A stretch of DNA of 64,000 bases from CAVWUA01 sp963758025 (lineage in GTDB: Bacteria; Planctomycetota; Planctomycetia; Isosphaerales; Isosphaeraceae). A model generated the notes under the pieces. It worked only from the letters and a program-made list of their open reading frames with translations, did no database searches and was not told the DNA's origin. The position numbers were made by a program, and so were the translations under genes. The DNA lies in assembly GCA_963758025.1 (NCBI GenBank), contig CAVWUA010000006.1, forward strand, positions 248,001 through 312,000, in the 5' to 3' direction. Every line of letters begins with the position of its first letter. The first letter of the stretch is position 1. This document shows, in pieces, positions 46,501 to 56,290 of the stretch.

Positions 46501-47518
46501 GCGGCGTTCCGCGAGGCGATCCAGCTGCGGCCCGACGACGCCGAGGCCCACTCCAACCTCGGCGCCGCCCTGTGCGATGAATTACGCGATTACCCCGCCG
46601 CCGAGGCCGCCTTCCGCGAGGCGATCCGCCTGAAGCCCGACCACGCGGGCCCACTTCAACCTCGGCAACGCCCTGCGGGCCCAGGGGAAGCTCGACGAGG
46701 CGGTCGCGGCGTACCGCGAGGCGATCCGGCTGCGGCCCGATTATGCCGAAGCCCACTACAGCCTCGGCATCGCCCTGTACGCCTCGGGCGACCGGCCCGG
46801 TACGATCGCGGCGTATCGCGAGGCCATCCGGCTGAAGCCTGCCTACGCCGAAGCCCACTGCAACCTCGGCGTCGCCCTGCAGCTGCAGGGGCAATACGCC
46901 GAGGCGCTGGCCGAGTACCGCACCGGGCACGAGCTCGGGTCGAAGCGGGCCGGTTGGTCCTACCCGTCCGCCGCGTGGGTCGCCGAGGCCGAGCGGCTCG
47001 CCGCCCTGGCCGACCGGCTCCCGGCGGTCCTGAAGGGCACGGACGAGCCGGCCGACGACGCCGAGCGCCTGGCGTTCGCCCAGATGGCCTACGACACGAC
47101 GCGGTACGCCGCCGCCGCCCGGCTCTTCGCCGAGGCGCTGGAGGACGATCCCAAGCTCGCCGCCGACCGCCGGACCCAGCACCCCTACAACGCCGCCTGC
47201 TGCGCCGCCCTGGCCGCCGCCGGGAAGGGCGAGGACGACCCGAAGCCCGACGACGCGGCCCGGTCCGACCTGCGCCGCCAGGCCCTCGACTGGCTCAAGG
47301 CCGAGCTGGCCGCCTGGTCGCGGGTCAGGGAATCCGGCGACCCGCGGACCGGGGCCGCCGTCGCCCCGACCCTCCGCCACTGGCAGCAGGACGCCGACCT
47401 GGCCGGCGTCCGCGACGAGGCGGCCCTGGCCGCATTGCCGGAGGAGGAACGCGCCGAGTGGCAGGCCCTCTGGGCCGAGGTCGGCCGCCTGCTAGAGCCA
47501 GCGGGGGAGGCCCCCTAA
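43523..47518 (+). CDS. Zinc-ribbon Ser/Thr protein kinase with TPR array, many frame breaks
   Basis: N-terminal zinc ribbon CPSCGSELPSRAPEGLCPGC, then a kinase domain: GEIARGGMGAVLKG (Gly loop), LAVKVLLEKH (ATP Lys), HRDLKPSNVMVG (catalytic loop) and MDWGLAKVL (DFG as DWG). Near 44385 the frame shifts to VMGTPAYMAPEQARGEVEAI. A membrane helix (LAASLLALTTIGGLAFTYVM) follows near 44830. From about 45880 to 46930 lie roughly ten TPR units of 34 residues (AIAACREAIRLKPDDALAHA), nearly identical at DNA level and 102 bp long. The last frame ends EWQALWAEVGRLLEPAGEAP at 47518. At least eight single-base breaks occur in this extremely GC-rich stretch. The intact protein would be about 1300 aa, membrane-bound, acting with the ECF factor upstream. 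Confidence 0.78.
45880..46930 (+). repeat. 102-bp tandem repeats coding for TPR units
   Basis: About ten copies, each beginning near GCGATCGCGGCGTxCCGCGA (x varies) and coding for one 34-residue TPR. Several copies differ by only a few bases. Two copies (near 46112 and 46320) share the same extra base in CTGCGAGCCCGA, which shifts the frame. Confidence 0.85.
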
Positions 47519-47836
47519 CGCCCCCGGCTGCCTCCTCGATCCGGAGACCCGGCCGCCGTCCTCGACGGCCCTCGGCCCGCTTCCCCTCGACCCCGATCCC
47601 TGGCCGGGGTCCTTGGCCTGTCTTGAGTCTGGGGATTCTCCTGATCGGGATGCCCAATCAACCCAGGGCGATACACCGCCAGAGCCAAAAATCAAAATTT
47701 TTTTCGGAATTCCGCCTGTTCAAATCCGGCGTTTACGTTAGTCTAATCCATAGCCGCTCTCGGCGGGGATTCCATTAGCCGTTAGGACGCTAGTCTCGCC
47801 AGAACGCAAGCCTTCGCATTGCAGAGGTCCATTTCC

Positions 47837-48253
47837 GTGTCCAAGAAGCTTTATGTCGGTAACCTGACCTACGACACCACGGAAGACAACTTGGTGGAAT
47901 TGTTCAGCGAGTACGGCGAAGTCCTTTCGGCGCAAATCATCATCGACCGCGACACGAACCGTTCGAAGGGTTTCGGGTTCGTCGAGATGGACAGTGGAGC
48001 CGAGGACGCCGCGAACGCGCTCAACGGCCAAGACTACAAGGGTCGTAACCTGACGGTGAATGAGGCCCGCCCGCGTGAGAACCGCGGTCCTGGCGGTGGT
48101 GGTGGCGGTGGCGGCGGTCGCGGCCGAAGTGGCGGCGGCGGTGGCTACGGTGGCGGCGGCGGCGGTGGCCGTGGCGGCTACGGTGGCGGCGGCGGTGGCC
48201 GTGGCGGCTACGGTGGCGGCGGCGGTGGTGGTTACGGCGGTGGCCGCTATTGA
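47837..48253 (+). CDS. RNA-binding protein with one RRM domain and Gly-rich tail
   Basis: 138 aa from GTG (VSKKLYVGNL, read as Met); AGAGG lies about ten bases upstream. Residues 3-80 are a single RRM: RNP-2 is LYVGNLTY and RNP-1 is KGFGFVEM. The tail (from about 92) is almost only Gly with Arg and Tyr, in GGYGGGGGGRGG units. Such small RRM/Gly-rich proteins bind single-stranded RNA and are often cold-induced in bacteria and cyanobacteria. The unusually long AT-richer leader (about 47690-47836) could be a regulatory 5' region. A perfect terminator follows. Confidence 0.93.
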   Translation: MSKKLYVGNLTYDTTEDNLVELFSEYGEVLSAQIIIDRDTNRSKGFGFVEMDSGAEDAANALNGQDYKGRNLTVNEARPRENRGPGGGGGGGGGRGRSGGGGGYGGGGGGGRGGYGGGGGGRGGYGGGGGGGYGGGRY

Positions 48254-48317
48254 GCCACGACCCCCACGCACCCGCTCACGCCCGGTGCTCTCCTGGGAAT
48301 CCTTTGAGATATTCTCG

Positions 48318-48357
48318 CACCCCGAGGGGACCATTCTCGGTCCCCTCGGGGTGTTTT
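48318..48357 (+). terminator. Rho-independent terminator after the RRM gene
   Basis: Perfect 15-bp stem (CACCCCGAGGGGACC at 48318-48332, complement at 48339-48353), six-base loop, then TTTT. It ends the RRM transcript 65 bases after the stop. Confidence 0.9.
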
Positions 48358-48469
48358 CGTCCGCGTTTCGCAACGCGCCGGGACGGACAGAGCAAGGTCA
48401 CACAACCCAGAGATCCCGCGTAACAGACTTGAGCGGCGACTCTCCCCGCACGAGACACGTGTCATCCGG

Positions 48470-48497
48470 TTGCGAGGGATGGGTTGTATGCTAAAAT
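48470..48497 (+). promoter_or_regulatory. Candidate promoter for the kinase-REC gene
   Basis: TTGCGA (48470-48475) and TAAAAT (48492-48497), 16 bases apart, about 140 bases ahead of the kinase start and just downstream of the RRM terminator. Pattern-based only. Confidence 0.35.
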
Positions 48498-48635
48498 ATC
48501 CTGAATCGACGCCACGGCAATCGCCGTGAAGCGGACGGACGTTGAGGCTTGCCGGGTATTCACTCGCGGTCGTCGCCTCCGTCCCCAAAGGCGCATTTCC
48601 CCTCCGAAGAACTCTCTCCCGGCAGGATCGCGACG

Positions 48636-50141
48636 ATGGCCGAATTCGACGCCGAAACCCTGGCCGAACAGGTCGTCCTGATCGGTTTGTTGTCTCGCGA
48701 GCAGATCGCCGAGGCCAAGTTCGAGGCCGAGAACGGTTCGATCGAGGCCCTGTCGAAAACCTTGCTCCGCAAGGGCCTGCTCACGAACTGGCAGCTCAAC
48801 AAGCTCTTGAAGGGGGACCCGGGCGGCTACGTGTACGGCGGCTGCAAGGTCCTCTTCCACATCGCCGAGGGAACCTTCGCCCGCGTGTACCGAGGGCAAC
48901 GGATGCCGGGCAAGGAGTCCGTGGCCATCAAGGTCCTCCGCCGGCGTTTCTCCACCGATCAAGCCGCCGTCAGCCGGTTCAATCAGGAGGCCGAGGCGGG
49001 CCTGAAGCTCGTCCATAACAATATCGTCCGCATCCTCGATTTCGGGTCCGAGGTCGATAGTCACTACATGATCATGGAATACGTGGAAGGCTCCAACCTC
49101 CGCGACTTCCTCAAGATCCGTCACCGAGTCGAGCACGAGAAGGCCCTCCCCTTGATGTTGGGCCTGGCCGAGGGGCTGAACTACTCGCTGAGCAAGGGGG
49201 TCACGCACCGCGACATCAAGGGAACGAACATCCTGATCTCCACCCGGGGCGAGGCGAAGCTCGTGGACTTCGGCCTCGCCACGATCGGCGACGAACGGTC
49301 CATGGAGACCGCCCACGGCCAGCGCACCGTCGATTACTCGGCCCTGGAACGGACCTGCGGCAGCCCCAAGGGGGACCCGCGCTCCGATATTTATTTCCTC
49401 GGTTGCGTCTTTTACCAGATGCTCACGGGCGTCCTGCCGCTGCCGGAGGTCGAGAGTAGCGATCCGCTCGCCAAGATGCTCAAGCGGAGCTTCGGCGCCA
49501 TCAGGCCACTGTCCGAGCACCGGCACGCCCCCCCCGAACGCCTGACCGAGATCATCGAGAAGATGATGCAGGTCAAACTCGAAAAGCGCTACCAGACGAT
49601 GCAGGAGGTCCTCGACGACCTCAAAGCCTACAAGGAAGAATCGGAGAAGACCGCCGCGCTGCCTCCCGAGCCCCCACGCCTCAAGAAACGCAAGAAGGAG
49701 CGCAGCGGCTCCGACTCCTTTCTCACCGAGATTTTCGGCAACGACCAGGAGGACGAGAGCGAGCCGAAGCACGTGCTCTGTGTCGAGGTCCAGGAACAGA
49801 TCCGGCAGGTTTTCCGTAAAGTCCTCAACAGCATGGGCTTCCGGGCGATCCTGGTCGGCGATGCCGAACGCGCGGCCGAACGTTACCGCGAGGACCCGCC
49901 CGATCTCGTCGTCTTCGACGCCGACGGGCTTGGTCCCGAGGGGCTAGACGCCTTCCTCGACATGCACGAGAAAGCCCACGACGACGGCCATGAACTGGCC
50001 GCCCTCGTCCTGCTCGGCCCGCGCCAGGGGGAACTCTCCAGCAAACTCCCCACGGATGACCGCATCGTCGTCCTCACCAAGCCGATCAAGATGAAGGACG
50101 TTCAGGACGCCCTGACGCAGCTCACGACGGTCAATCAGTGA
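48636..50141 (+). CDS. Ser/Thr protein kinase fused to a C-terminal response-regulator-like (REC) domain
   Basis: 501 aa, intact. Residues 8-60 hold a planctomycete kinase leader (EQVVLIGLLSREQIAEAKFE ... LLTNWQLNKLL). The kinase domain (about 70-330) has HIAEGTFARVYRGQ (Gly loop), VAIKVL (K99), HRDIKGTNIL (191-200) and DFGLA (211-215). The C-terminal ~120 residues look like a receiver: HVLCVEVQEQIRQVFRKVLN, PPDLVVFDADG (phospho-acceptor Asp near 426) and VVLTKPIKMKDV (conserved Lys near 481). The first acidic pair of a classical receiver is reduced to one Glu, so phosphorylation is uncertain. No membrane segment. It may link Ser/Thr and two-component signalling. Confidence 0.88.
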   Translation: MAEFDAETLAEQVVLIGLLSREQIAEAKFEAENGSIEALSKTLLRKGLLTNWQLNKLLKGDPGGYVYGGCKVLFHIAEGTFARVYRGQRMPGKESVAIKVLRRRFSTDQAAVSRFNQEAEAGLKLVHNNIVRILDFGSEVDSHYMIMEYVEGSNLRDFLKIRHRVEHEKALPLMLGLAEGLNYSLSKGVTHRDIKGTNILISTRGEAKLVDFGLATIGDERSMETAHGQRTVDYSALERTCGSPKGDPRSDIYFLGCVFYQMLTGVLPLPEVESSDPLAKMLKRSFGAIRPLSEHRHAPPERLTEIIEKMMQVKLEKRYQTMQEVLDDLKAYKEESEKTAALPPEPPRLKKRKKERSGSDSFLTEIFGNDQEDESEPKHVLCVEVQEQIRQVFRKVLNSMGFRAILVGDAERAAERYREDPPDLVVFDADGLGPEGLDAFLDMHEKAHDDGHELAALVLLGPRQGELSSKLPTDDRIVVLTKPIKMKDVQDALTQLTTVNQ

Positions 50142-50188
50142 TCTCGTTCGCCTCTCGAGAGATTCTCGGTTCGGGCCGATTCGCCCGC

Positions 50189-50701
50189 TCAGCGCTTGTG
50201 CGCCTCGCGGACGAGGTGGGGGAGTTCGGGCAGGATAATCCTGTTCATGGCGAGCTGAACGGCGGCGCGTGATCCGGGCATGACCAGAACAACCAGCCGG
50301 TCCATCAAGCCGCCAACCGCCCGGCTCAGGATGGTGGCGGGGCCGATCTCGTCGTAGCTGAGCATACGGAACAGCTCGCCGTAGCCGGGTATCGGTTTGC
50401 TCAAGAGGGCCGAGACGGTCTCGTAGGTCTGGTCGCGCGGGCTGATGCCGGTCCCCCCCGTGACCAGCGCCGCGTGGAGGTCGCCCCGGTCCCGGTAGGA
50501 CTCCAGAATCGGTCGCATCCGGTCCGGCTCATCCGGCACGATGGCGCGTTCGACGATCCGATGGCCCGCCCCCTCGGCCAGTTCGACGATCAGGGCACCC
50601 GACGTGTCGTTCGCCTCGGTCCGGGTGTCCGAGACGGTCAGAACCGCCAGGTTCAGGGCCTGAGGGGCCTCCGCGCGATGCTCCGCGACGCTCCGCGACA
50701 T
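50189..50701 (-). CDS. moaB: Molybdenum cofactor biosynthesis protein B (MoaB/Mog family)
   Basis: 170 aa from MSRSVAEHRAEAP (AAAGGAGCAGAG ahead of the ATG; the upstream ATG lacks a ribosome site). MoaB/MogA fold: LAVLTVSDTRTEANDTSG at the N-terminus, LVTGGTGISPRDQTYETV (the molybdopterin-binding GGTG loop), and LVVLVMPGSRAAVQLAMNRI near the end. The family adenylylates molybdopterin, or is structural in some bacteria. Single gene, convergent with the kinase-REC gene (48-base gap). Confidence 0.9.
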   Translation of the reverse strand: MSRSVAEHRAEAPQALNLAVLTVSDTRTEANDTSGALIVELAEGAGHRIVERAIVPDEPDRMRPILESYRDRGDLHAALVTGGTGISPRDQTYETVSALLSKPIPGYGELFRMLSYDEIGPATILSRAVGGLMDRLVVLVMPGSRAAVQLAMNRIILPELPHLVREAHKR

Positions 50702-50779
50702 CTCTGCTCCTTTCCCCAAGACAATCCAATAGCCCAGGTTACGCATACAACCAAATGAGTCGAAGCCGTGACGTTCTCG

Positions 50780-50809
50780 TTGCGTGGGGGTGTTCCTGGC
50801 TCCTACAAT
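50780..50809 (+). promoter_or_regulatory. Candidate promoter of the HEAT-type protein gene
   Basis: TTGCGT (50780-50785) and TACAAT (50804-50809) separated by 18 bases, about 75 bases before the ATG at 50883. Weak to moderate match. Confidence 0.35.
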
Positions 50810-50882
50810 CGAGTAAAGGACGGGGGAACGACCGTCAGTCCTCCCACCGTGTCGATCCTGCTACTACCCAAGGAGCCACGCC

Positions 50883-52226
50883 ATGAGGATGACGCTCGCT
50901 GCCAGGAGTATTCCGGCCGGTGTCTGGCTCGTCGGGGCCCTGGTGTTCCTCTCCGTGTCCGAGAGCCGGGCCGACCGGATTCGCCTGAGCGGTGGGGGGG
51001 TGATCCACGGTGTCGTGCTCCCGGCCGATCCGGAGAAGCCGGATACGGTCCTCGTGCAGACGGAGACGGGTTCCAAACCGATCCCGTTCACGCGGAAGCA
51101 GATCGCCTCGGTGATCGAGGAGGACGATCCGCTCGACGAATATTACCGCCGGCTCGACAAGATCCCGCCTTCGGCCGAGGCCGAGTACGAGCTGGGCCTC
51201 TGGTGCGAGCAGAACCACATGATGGGGCTGGCCGAGAACCATTATGAGCGGGCGGTCGCGCAGGACAAGACCTTCGCCCCGGCCCAGAAGAAGCTCGGGC
51301 ACGTCGAGTTCCAGGGGATCTGGATGACCTACGACGAGATGCGTGAGGCTCAAGGGTTGGTCAAGTACAAGGGGAAGTGGATCTCGCGGGAGGAGCGGGA
51401 GCGGATTGCCGAGAAGGCGGAGATGTCCGCCTCGCAGGAGTCCTGGTATCGCCGGCTGACGATCCTCAAGCGGCACCTTCAGCAAGGGACGAACGAGCAG
51501 CGCCAGCAGGCCGAGGAGCAGTTCGACGCGATCCGCGATCCGGCGGCCATCCGCCCCCTGGTGTGGCTCTTTGGCAACGAGGAGGAGCCGTTGCGGGTGC
51601 GGGTGTCCCATATTCTCGGGGCGATTCCGGGGAGCGAAGCGCAGAAGGCCCTGATCGAGGCCATCCTGTCCGAGCGGAACCTGATCGTCCGCCAGGCACT
51701 GCTCGATGACCTCGCCGGGCGTCGGGAGGACGACACCGTGCGGAAGCTCGTTGCCCGGCTCGGCGACGCGGACCCGGACGTGATCGGCCGCGCGGCCTGG
51801 GCCCTGGCCGGCTTGCGGGTGGTGGCCGCCGTGCCGAAGCTGATCCCGGCCCTCGTGCAGATCGAGCAGCGTGTCGTGCTCGTCCCATCCTCCGGCACGG
51901 TCGCCGCGTCCGGACCGTCCGCGACGTTCGCCACGCAACAATCGGTCCCCGTCCTGACGGGGCCGGTGGTCGGGCCGGGCGTGGTCGCCTTCGGCGCGAC
52001 GTCGGTTCCGCTCTATTCGGGGGTCTCACTGGGCTACAGCAGTTCCGCCCCGGCACCGCCGACGCGACGGATCATCACCATCCCGCACGAGAACCCCGAG
52101 GTCCTGGCCGCCCTGGAGGCGCTCACCGGGCAGAACTTCGGCTACGACATCGCCTCATGGCAGCGCTGGGTGGCCCGCGGCTTCCGCGTCCGCAACGCCC
52201 CCGTCCGTCGCGTGCCACAACCCTGA
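50883..52226 (+). CDS. Secreted HEAT/TPR-type protein related to the Hint protein but lacking Hint
   Basis: 447 aa. AAGGAGCCACGCC precedes the ATG. Signal peptide MRMTLAARSIPAGVWLVGAL (cleavage near SESRA). Features shared with the 37208 protein: ELGLWCEQNHMMGLAENHYE, APAQKKLGHVEFQGIWMTYD, and near the end NFGYDIASWQRWVARG. The central part (residues about 200-290) is HEAT-like (IRDPAAIRPLVWLFGNEEEP, VRKLVARLGDADPDVIGRAA). It has no Hint domain. Periplasmic scaffold or sensor is a guess; the family appears to be planctomycete-specific. Confidence 0.8.
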   Translation: MRMTLAARSIPAGVWLVGALVFLSVSESRADRIRLSGGGVIHGVVLPADPEKPDTVLVQTETGSKPIPFTRKQIASVIEEDDPLDEYYRRLDKIPPSAEAEYELGLWCEQNHMMGLAENHYERAVAQDKTFAPAQKKLGHVEFQGIWMTYDEMREAQGLVKYKGKWISREERERIAEKAEMSASQESWYRRLTILKRHLQQGTNEQRQQAEEQFDAIRDPAAIRPLVWLFGNEEEPLRVRVSHILGAIPGSEAQKALIEAILSERNLIVRQALLDDLAGRREDDTVRKLVARLGDADPDVIGRAAWALAGLRVVAAVPKLIPALVQIEQRVVLVPSSGTVAASGPSATFATQQSVPVLTGPVVGPGVVAFGATSVPLYSGVSLGYSSSAPAPPTRRIITIPHENPEVLAALEALTGQNFGYDIASWQRWVARGFRVRNAPVRRVPQP

Positions 52227-52300
52227 ACGACGGCACGGCATTCGCTTTCTCGATCGCCACGGAACAGATCCTCTCCGAGGTCGAGGCGATCGAAACAACC

Positions 52301-54226
52301 ATGGCGACGAAGAAACGGGATGGCGGGCGTCCGCTCGGCGCGGAGGTCTTGCCAGGCGGTGGCGTCCGGTTCCGGGTCTGGGCGCCGAAGCGCAGAAAGG
52401 TCGAGGTCGTTCTGGAAGGCGGCCCGGATTCGCCAGCGAACGAGAGGCCCCGGCCCATCGCGCTGAAGGCCGAGGCGGACGGCTACTTCTCCGGCGAGAG
52501 TTCCGAGGCGGGACCGGGCACGCGCTACCGTTACCGGCTTGGCGGGAGTCGAGACGCCTTATATCCCGACCCGGTCTCCCGGTATCAGCCTGAGGGGCCG
52601 GACGGCCCATCCGAGGTCATTGACGCGACGCGCTTCTCGTGGAGCGACCGGGACTGGCGGGGCATCCGCCTCAAAGGGCAGGTGATCTACGAGATGCATG
52701 TCGGAACCTTCACCCGCGAGGGAACCTGGGAGGCCGCCGCTCGCCACCTGGCGGAACTGGCCGATCTGGGAATCACCCTGATCGAGTTGATGCCGGTGGC
52801 CGACGCCCCGGGCCGGTTCGGCTGGGGCTATGACGGAGTGAACCTGTTCGCGCCCAATCGCCACTACGGCCGTCCCGACGACTTCCGCCGGTTCGTGGAC
52901 AAGGCGCATGTGCAGGGGCTCGGCGTACTGCTCGACGTGGTTTACAACCACTTCGGCCCCGCGGGGAATTATCTGGATCAATTCTCGGACGATTACGTGA
53001 GCACCACCAAGAAGACCGAGTGGGGCGATGCGATCAACTTCGACGGCAAGAACGCCGAGCACGTTCGGGCCTATTTTCTGGCCAACGCCGCGTACTGGAT
53101 CGAGGAGTTCCACCTGGACGGCCTGCGGATCGACGCGACGCAGGAATTCCACGATACCTCTCCTGAGCACATCCTGACCGCCATCGCCCGGCAGGTCCGA
53201 GCGGCGGCCGGGAAGCGGTCGGTCCTGGTCATCGGCGAGAACGAGCCTCAGCACGCCGAGTTGGCCCGTGCCCCGGACGACGGCGGGCGCGGGCTTGACG
53301 CCCTCTGGAACGATGACTTTCATCATAGCGCCATGGTGGCCCTGACCGGGCGGACGGAGGCCTATTACAACGATTACACGGGACACCCGCAGGAGTTCGT
53401 CTCGATGGCCAAGCGGGGCTTCCTGTTCCAGGGGCAACACAACCCTCGCCAGGGCCACCGACGCGGCACAACGGCTTCGGGGCTCGCGCCCGAGGTGTTC
53501 GTCAACTACCTCCAGAACCACGACCAGCTCGCCAACTCGCTCCGTGGCGAGCGATTTCATACCCTGGCCGCCGCGGGTCTGCACCGGGCGATGACCGCGC
53601 TCTGGCTGCTGATGCCGGGCACGCCCATGTTCTTTCAGGGGCAGGAGTTTGCCGCCTCCAGCCCGTTCCTCTACTTCGGCGATCAAGACCTCAAGCTCGC
53701 CGAGAAGATGCGGCGCAGCCGGGCGAAATTCCTGGAGCAGTTCCCCAGCCTCGACCTTCCCGAGACGCAAGCGATCCTGGCCCGACCGGACGACCCCGCG
53801 ACCTTCGAACGCTGCAAGCTCGACCACGGCGAGCGCGAGCGGCATCCCGAGGCGATCGCCCTGCACCGCGACCTGTTGACGCTCCGGCGGAAAGACCCGG
53901 CCTTCCGCAATCCTCGACGCGGTCGGGTTGATGGGGCGGTGCTGGATTTGGCCTGCTTCGTGCTCCGCTATTTCGGAACCAAAGACGACGACGACCGATT
54001 GCTGGTCGTGAACCTGGGTTTCGAGCTGCACCTCCATCCCGCCTCGGAACCCTTGCTGGCCCCGCTGCCCGGCATGCGCTGGGAGACGCTCTGGTCGAGC
54101 GAGGATCCGCGCTACGGGGGCGGCGGAACGCCCCCGCTGGAGCGGCCGGAGGGCTGGCGCATTCCAGGTCAGGCCACCGTCGCCTTGTTCCAGGTACCCG
54201 AGCAGGAGGAGACTTCCGATGAGTGA
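52301..54226 (+). CDS. treZ: Malto-oligosyltrehalose trehalohydrolase
   Basis: 641 aa, intact. N-terminal CBM48-like domain (VRFRVWAPKRRKVEVVLEGG), then GH13 barrel: GVLLDVVYNHFGPAGN (region I), DGLRIDATQEF (nucleophile Asp near 275), LVIGENE (acid Glu near 312) and LQNHDQ (third Asp). MPVADAPGRFGWGYDGVNLF is typical of TreZ. The enzyme releases trehalose from maltooligosyl-trehalose made by TreY; no treY gene is in the window. The next gene (debranching enzyme) overlaps its stop by eight bases, so the two form a trehalose/glycogen operon. Confidence 0.95.
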   Translation: MATKKRDGGRPLGAEVLPGGGVRFRVWAPKRRKVEVVLEGGPDSPANERPRPIALKAEADGYFSGESSEAGPGTRYRYRLGGSRDALYPDPVSRYQPEGPDGPSEVIDATRFSWSDRDWRGIRLKGQVIYEMHVGTFTREGTWEAAARHLAELADLGITLIELMPVADAPGRFGWGYDGVNLFAPNRHYGRPDDFRRFVDKAHVQGLGVLLDVVYNHFGPAGNYLDQFSDDYVSTTKKTEWGDAINFDGKNAEHVRAYFLANAAYWIEEFHLDGLRIDATQEFHDTSPEHILTAIARQVRAAAGKRSVLVIGENEPQHAELARAPDDGGRGLDALWNDDFHHSAMVALTGRTEAYYNDYTGHPQEFVSMAKRGFLFQGQHNPRQGHRRGTTASGLAPEVFVNYLQNHDQLANSLRGERFHTLAAAGLHRAMTALWLLMPGTPMFFQGQEFAASSPFLYFGDQDLKLAEKMRRSRAKFLEQFPSLDLPETQAILARPDDPATFERCKLDHGERERHPEAIALHRDLLTLRRKDPAFRNPRRGRVDGAVLDLACFVLRYFGTKDDDDRLLVVNLGFELHLHPASEPLLAPLPGMRWETLWSSEDPRYGGGGTPPLERPEGWRIPGQATVALFQVPEQEETSDE

Positions 54227-56265
54227 GACGCCATTGGTCCTGAGGATGCCCTGGAAGGAAACCGACATCTCGGGAGTGGAACCGCTGCTGACCCGCGAGT
54301 GGATCGTGACGAACGGCCTGGGAGGGTACGCCTCGGGAACGGTCGCGGGGGTCGCCACGAGGCGTTATCACGGTCTTTTGATCGCGGCCCTGGAAACGCC
54401 CTCAGGCCGCATGATGATGTTCAACCACCTGCGGGAACAGCTCCGCCTGCCGGATGGAACGACCGTCCTGCTCGGCGGCCACGAACACGCCGACCGCCTC
54501 GACCTGGAGCACGCCGGCGCCTTGACCGAGTTCCGCCTGGAAGACGGCCTGCCCGTCTGGCGGTTCGAAATCAGCGGGTTCGTGCTGGAGAAGCGGCTCG
54601 TCATGCCGCACCGGCAGAACACCTCGCACCTGTTCTACACGCTGATCGAGGGGGATGGCCCGGTCCGGCTGAGCCTGCGGCCCTCCTTGAACGTCCGCCC
54701 GCACGACGCCTCGGTGAACGCCCCCCTGGAGAACCCCTATGCCGTCACCGTGATCGACGACCGCTATGAATTCTCGGCCTCGCCCAACCTGCCGCCGCTG
54801 CGAATCAAGCTCCAGGGGGAGCATCCCGAGCTGGTTCTGGCCGGGGCACGGATCAAGAACCTCTTCTACCGGATCGAGGCCGCGCGCGGATACCCCGACG
54901 TGGGGGACCTCTGGAGCCCCGGGCGGTTCCGCGTCGCGCTCAACCGCGACCGGCCCGCGACCTTGACCGCCTCGGTCGAGCCCTGGGAGACGATCGAGGC
55001 GCTGCCCCCCGCGGATGCCCTCCAGGCCGAGCACGAGCGCCGACGGCGGCTCATTCAGGCCGCCGACCCGCATGCCCACGAACGGCCCCCCGGCCGAGCT
55101 GGTGCTGGCGGCCGACCAGTTCCTGATCCTCCCGATCGGCCGCACGAAAGATGCCGCGCGCGCCCACGCCACGGGGGATGAGCCGCGCACCGTGATCGCC
55201 GGCTATCACTGGTTCACCGACTGGGGCCGCGACACGATGATCAGCCTCGAAGGGCTGACCCTCACGACCGGCCGCCACTACGAGGCCAGGGACATCCTCC
55301 GCACGTTCGCCCAGTACGTCCGCGACGGCCTGATCCCGAACCTCTTCCCCGAAGGGCAGAGCGAGGGCCTTTACCACACGGCCGACGCCACCCTCTGGTT
55401 CGTCCATGCCGTCGGGCGCTACCTCGACGTGACCGGCGACCGCGAGACGCTCCGCGCCCTGCTGCCCACGCTGCTCGACATCGCCGCGCATCACCTCAAG
55501 GGGACCCGCTTCGGCATCGGCGTCGATCCGGCCGACGGCCTGCTCCGACAAGGGGAGGCCGGTTATCAGCTCACCTGGATGGACGCCAAGGTCGACGGCT
55601 GGGTCGTCACCCCGCGACGGGGCAAGGCCGTCGAGATCAACGCCCTCTGGTACAACGCCCTGCGACTGCTCGAAGGCTGGGTCCGCCAGGAACGCGGCGA
55701 GGCCGAGGCCCGACCGTTCGCCGAGCACGCCGACCAGGCGCGCGACTCCTTCAACCGGCGCTTCTGGTACGAGCCAGGGGGGCACCTTTACGATGTCGTG
55801 GACGGAGAAAACGGCGACGACCCGGCCTGCCGCCCGAACCAGGTCTTCGCCATCAGCCTGCCGAACCCGGTTCTGGACCGTTCGCGCTGGGAGCCGGTCC
55901 TGAACGTCGTCCGCGAGAAGCTCCTGACCCCGGTGGGCCTGCGGTCCCTCGCGCCGGATCATCCCGACTTCAAGCCGACGTATCACGGCGACCTCCGCAC
56001 CCGGGACGCCGCGTACCACCAGGGGACGGTCTGGCCCTGGCTGATCGGCGGGTTCGTCGATGCCTGGCGCAAGCTCCACCCCGACGACCCCGCCGCCGCC
56101 CGCGCCTACCTCGACGGCTTCCTCCCGCACCTGGGCGAGGCCGGCATGGGGACGATCAGCGAGATCTGCGACGCCACCGAGCCATTCACCCCGCGTGGCT
56201 GCATCGCCCAGGCCTGGAGCATCGCCGAGGTCCTGCGTTGCTGGGTGGCGTCGGCGGAATCTTGA
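54219..56265 (+). CDS. Glycogen debranching enzyme (amylo-alpha-1,6-glucosidase), frame broken once
   Basis: About 680 aa. N-terminal domain: LLTREWIVTNGLGGYASGTV and RRYHGLLIAALETPSGR, typical of bacterial GDE. The frame changes near 55075 (one extra base in a C-rich run) to ELVLAADQFLILPIGRTKDA, followed by the GH133/amylo-glucosidase core: GYHWFTDWGRDTMISLEGLT, GEAGYQLTWMDAKVDGWVVT, RRGKAVEINALWYNAL, and FTPRGCIAQAWSIAEVLRCW. The domain pair removes alpha-1,6 branches from glycogen. Coupled to treZ by an eight-base overlap. Confidence 0.88.
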
Positions 56266-56290
56266 TCGCGCGAGGCGAACGAGATTCGCG

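Noticed and set aside
45268..47778. One long alternative ORF as a separate gene downstream of the kinase
   Set aside because: It only joins pieces of the kinase's TPR part through frame breaks and runs past the real stop at 47518.
47690..47836. Defined riboswitch before the RRM gene
   Set aside because: The leader is long and AT-richer, but I could not recognise any known riboswitch core.
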